Shown here: one piece after another, positions 62,222 through 64,000 of the stretch
Position numbering within the stretch: position 1 is the first letter of the stretch
Layout of the letters: the number at the start of each line of letters is the position of its first letter
NCBI GenBank assembly: GCA_023410535.1
Contig: JAEYPR010000027.1
Span: 62,001 to 126,000 of the forward strand
Direction: 5' to 3'
From: Bacillota bacterium
GTDB taxonomy: Bacteria > Bacillota > UBA4882 > UBA8346
Length of the DNA stretch: 64,000 nucleotides
Position numbers and translations under genes: made by a program
Notes under the pieces: model-generated
Database searches by the model: none
Told to the model about the DNA's origin: nothing
The model's input: the letters and a program-made list of their open reading frames with translations, nothing else

Positions 62222-63970
62222 TTATTGCGGGTCGTTGATTCCCGGGTATTTTCCCCGTTCGGTATAGTGGGTGTGCAGCAATTGGTGCGAGCGTTCACTC
62301 AGCGGCGCGCAGAGGAAGTCGCGGTAGAGTTCTTGGACCGCCGGGTTCTGATGGGACTTGCGCAGCGGCAGGTTGCGGTCGGCCGCATAGATGGCTTGAA
62401 TTCGCGCCTGGCGGGTGGCGGTGTTGGTCGGGTAGGGTTGTCCGCCGCCGCCGATGCACCCGCCGGGGCAGGCCATGATCTCGATGAAATGGTAGTCGGC
62501 CGTGCCGGCCTTCATCCGGTCCATGATCTTGGCGGCGTTGGCCAGACCGTGGGCCACCGCCACTTTGACGGCGGTGCCGTTTAAGTCGAGGGTGGCTTCT
62601 TTGACCCCGTCCAACCCCCGCACCGCCGTCAGTTCCAGCCGGGGCAATTCGTTCCCAGTGACCACTTCGTAGACGGTTCTTACTGCCGCCTCCATCACTC
62701 CGCCGGTGGCGCCGAAGATGGCCGCCGCGCCGGTGGAAATCCCTAGCGGGGCGTCATACTCCTCGTCAAGCAAATCAGTGAAGCGGATCCCGGCCTCCCG
62801 GAGCATCCGGCCCAACTCGCGGGTGGTCAGCGCCAGGTCGACGTCTTGATAACCGCTGGCGTTCATCTCGGGGCGGGTGCATTCAAACTTCTTGGCGGTG
62901 CAGGGCATAATCGAGATTACTTTAATCCGTTCCGCCGCGATGCCGGACTGCTCGGCATAGTAGGTTTTGGCCAACGCGCCGAACATTTGCTGCGGCGATT
63001 TGCAAGTGGAGAGGTTGTCCAGGAACTCGGGGTAGAAATGTTCCATATATTTGATCCAGCCGGGGCTGCAGGAAGTGATCAGCGGCAGCGTTCCGCCGTG
63101 TTGAATCCGCTCCAGCAGTTCGTGGCCTTCCTCCATGATGGTGACATCGGCGGAGAAATCGGTGTCAAAGACGCGGTCAAAACCGAGCCGGCGGAGGGCG
63201 GCCACCAGTTTACCGGTGGCGACGGTGCCGGGAGCCATGCCGAACTCTTCGCCGATGGCTACCCGGACCGCCGGAGCGGTCTGGACGATCACGTGGGCAG
63301 CGGGGTCGGCCAATAACGCCCAGGCCCGTTCGGTATCATCGACCGCCTGGAGCGCCCCGACCGGGCAGGCCTGAATACACTGGCCGCAAAAGGCGCACGG
63401 CACTTCGGCCAGGGAATGGCTGCCGATCGGAGTGATCACCGTGTCGACGCCGCGGTTCATCGGATATAGCGCGCCGACTCCCTGAACCTCGTGGCAGACC
63501 GCGACGCAACGGCGGCAGAGAATACACTTGGCCGGGTCGCGAACAATCGACGGGTTGGAGTGATCCTGAAACCCGTCGCGCGGTTGCTGCTGGCTGAAGC
63601 GGGGCGCCCGGACATTATAGTCGGCGGCGAGCGAACGCAGCTCGCAGTGGCTGTTTTTGCCGCAGTTCAAACAGTCTTGGGGATGATTGGCCAGCAATAA
63701 TTCCAGATTGATCTGGCGGGTCTCCCGGACGCGCGGCGTGGCGGTCTTGACGACCATTCCGGCTTGAACCGGTTGGGAACAGGCGGCTTGCAAGGTACGC
63801 GCGCCTGCCACTTCGACGGTGCAGATCCGGCAGTTGGCCCGGACTGCCAGATCGGGGTGGTAACAGAGGGTCGGTATGGCGATCCCGACGGCCCGGGCTG
63901 CTTCCAAAATGGTGCTGCCCGCCGGTACGGTGACCGGCCGGCCGTCGATGGTTAATTGGACTGTATCCAT
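62222..63970 (-). CDS. [FeFe]-hydrogenase catalytic subunit (HydA/HndD type)
   Basis: A 582-residue subunit that makes or uses H2, probably in an NAD(P)H-linked, electron-bifurcating HydABC-type complex. Order of cofactor domains: N-terminal [2Fe-2S] plant-type ferredoxin (Cys36, Cys47, Cys50, Cys64), His-ligated [4Fe-4S] (HPQDCLNCGKNSHC), two [4Fe-4S] ferredoxin motifs (CILCRRCVAVC and CAFCGQCIQACPVG), then the H-cluster domain with TSCSPGW (299-305), MPCTAKKFE and ACPGGCIGGGGQP. A C-terminal small-subunit-like tail ends the protein. The gene runs leftward from near the window edge, so partner genes hydB/hydC are expected just outside on the right. AAGGAA lies about 9 bases before the ATG. 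Confidence 0.95.
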   Translation of the reverse strand: MDTVQLTIDGRPVTVPAGSTILEAARAVGIAIPTLCYHPDLAVRANCRICTVEVAGARTLQAACSQPVQAGMVVKTATPRVRETRQINLELLLANHPQDCLNCGKNSHCELRSLAADYNVRAPRFSQQQPRDGFQDHSNPSIVRDPAKCILCRRCVAVCHEVQGVGALYPMNRGVDTVITPIGSHSLAEVPCAFCGQCIQACPVGALQAVDDTERAWALLADPAAHVIVQTAPAVRVAIGEEFGMAPGTVATGKLVAALRRLGFDRVFDTDFSADVTIMEEGHELLERIQHGGTLPLITSCSPGWIKYMEHFYPEFLDNLSTCKSPQQMFGALAKTYYAEQSGIAAERIKVISIMPCTAKKFECTRPEMNASGYQDVDLALTTRELGRMLREAGIRFTDLLDEEYDAPLGISTGAAAIFGATGGVMEAAVRTVYEVVTGNELPRLELTAVRGLDGVKEATLDLNGTAVKVAVAHGLANAAKIMDRMKAGTADYHFIEIMACPGGCIGGGGQPYPTNTATRQARIQAIYAADRNLPLRKSHQNPAVQELYRDFLCAPLSERSHQLLHTHYTERGKYPGINDPQ

Positions 63971-64000
63971 TGGCTTGTATTCCTTTCTCCCAATTCGCTT

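Overview
The window looks like the chromosome of an anaerobic, endospore-forming member of the Bacillota. Sporulation is shown by a gerA-type germinant receptor operon (25839-29835), a GerM-domain protein and LysM proteins. Anaerobic life with oxidative-stress defence is shown by an [FeFe]-hydrogenase subunit, rubrerythrin, superoxide reductase and ferritin. Three carbohydrate-active enzymes (GH28, GH31, PL9) point to plant polysaccharide use. Two loci argue for an outer membrane: a TolC/HlyD/ABC-2 export operon and a small exported beta-barrel-like protein ending in Phe. A diderm spore-former related to Limnochordia/Hydrogenispora is my best guess; this is inference and no 16S or marker gene is present to prove it.

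Layout. 1-9292: end of a LacI-family regulator, a D,D-carboxypeptidase, a LysM/PG-binding exported protein, a small unknown, an orphan hybrid histidine kinase, an exported metallo-beta-lactamase-fold protein and a NagD-like phosphatase. 9873-14898: tetR-tolC-hlyD-ABC ATPase-ABC-2 permease export operon with two matching putative operators. 15013-25776: AraC regulator, LysE exporter, chemoreceptor, GH28, a LysM protein with a Tyr/Pro tail next to a Cys-rich 56-residue protein, gpmI, an M48 protease, a DUF4145-like protein and a small membrane protein. 25839-32398: gerKA-gerKB-gerKC, LD-carboxypeptidase, beta-barrel protein, GerM protein. 32598-39692: exported propeller-like protein, DUF421/DUF4363 pair, and a secreted operon of a Ca-motif protein with an active/inactive M16 peptidase pair. 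39829-42237: MarR regulator with a C-terminal Cys/His cluster, then rubrerythrin, desulfoferrodoxin and ferritin. 42416-45207: SEC-C methionine aminopeptidase, membrane protein, M20 peptidase. 45260-53859: YesM/YesN two-component system divergent from a sugar ABC importer and a GH31 glycosidase. 54118-63970: DUF554 protein, HAD phosphatase, 1001-residue poly-HAMP chemoreceptor, PL9 pectate lyase, HU, [FeFe]-hydrogenase HydA-type subunit.

The least explained feature is a dispersed family of intergenic arrays with a 21-bp base period, mostly organised as 42-bp dimers, at 7254-7415, 23150-23317, 35966-36175 and 55144-55269. Units start with GGTTCC on one strand and in three of the four arrays keep an exact 21- or 42-bp register. 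Two further intergenic repeat families occur: a palindromic MITE-like element (8243-8398, 54810-54929) and a 37-bp element (9405-9441, 54963-54999).

The genes form plausible working sets: pectin/glycan sensing, import and cleavage (YesMN, ABC, GH31, GH28, PL9); spore germination (GerK, GerM, LysM); oxygen defence under one MarR-type regulator; and export across two membranes. All functional links are read from sequence motifs and gene order only.
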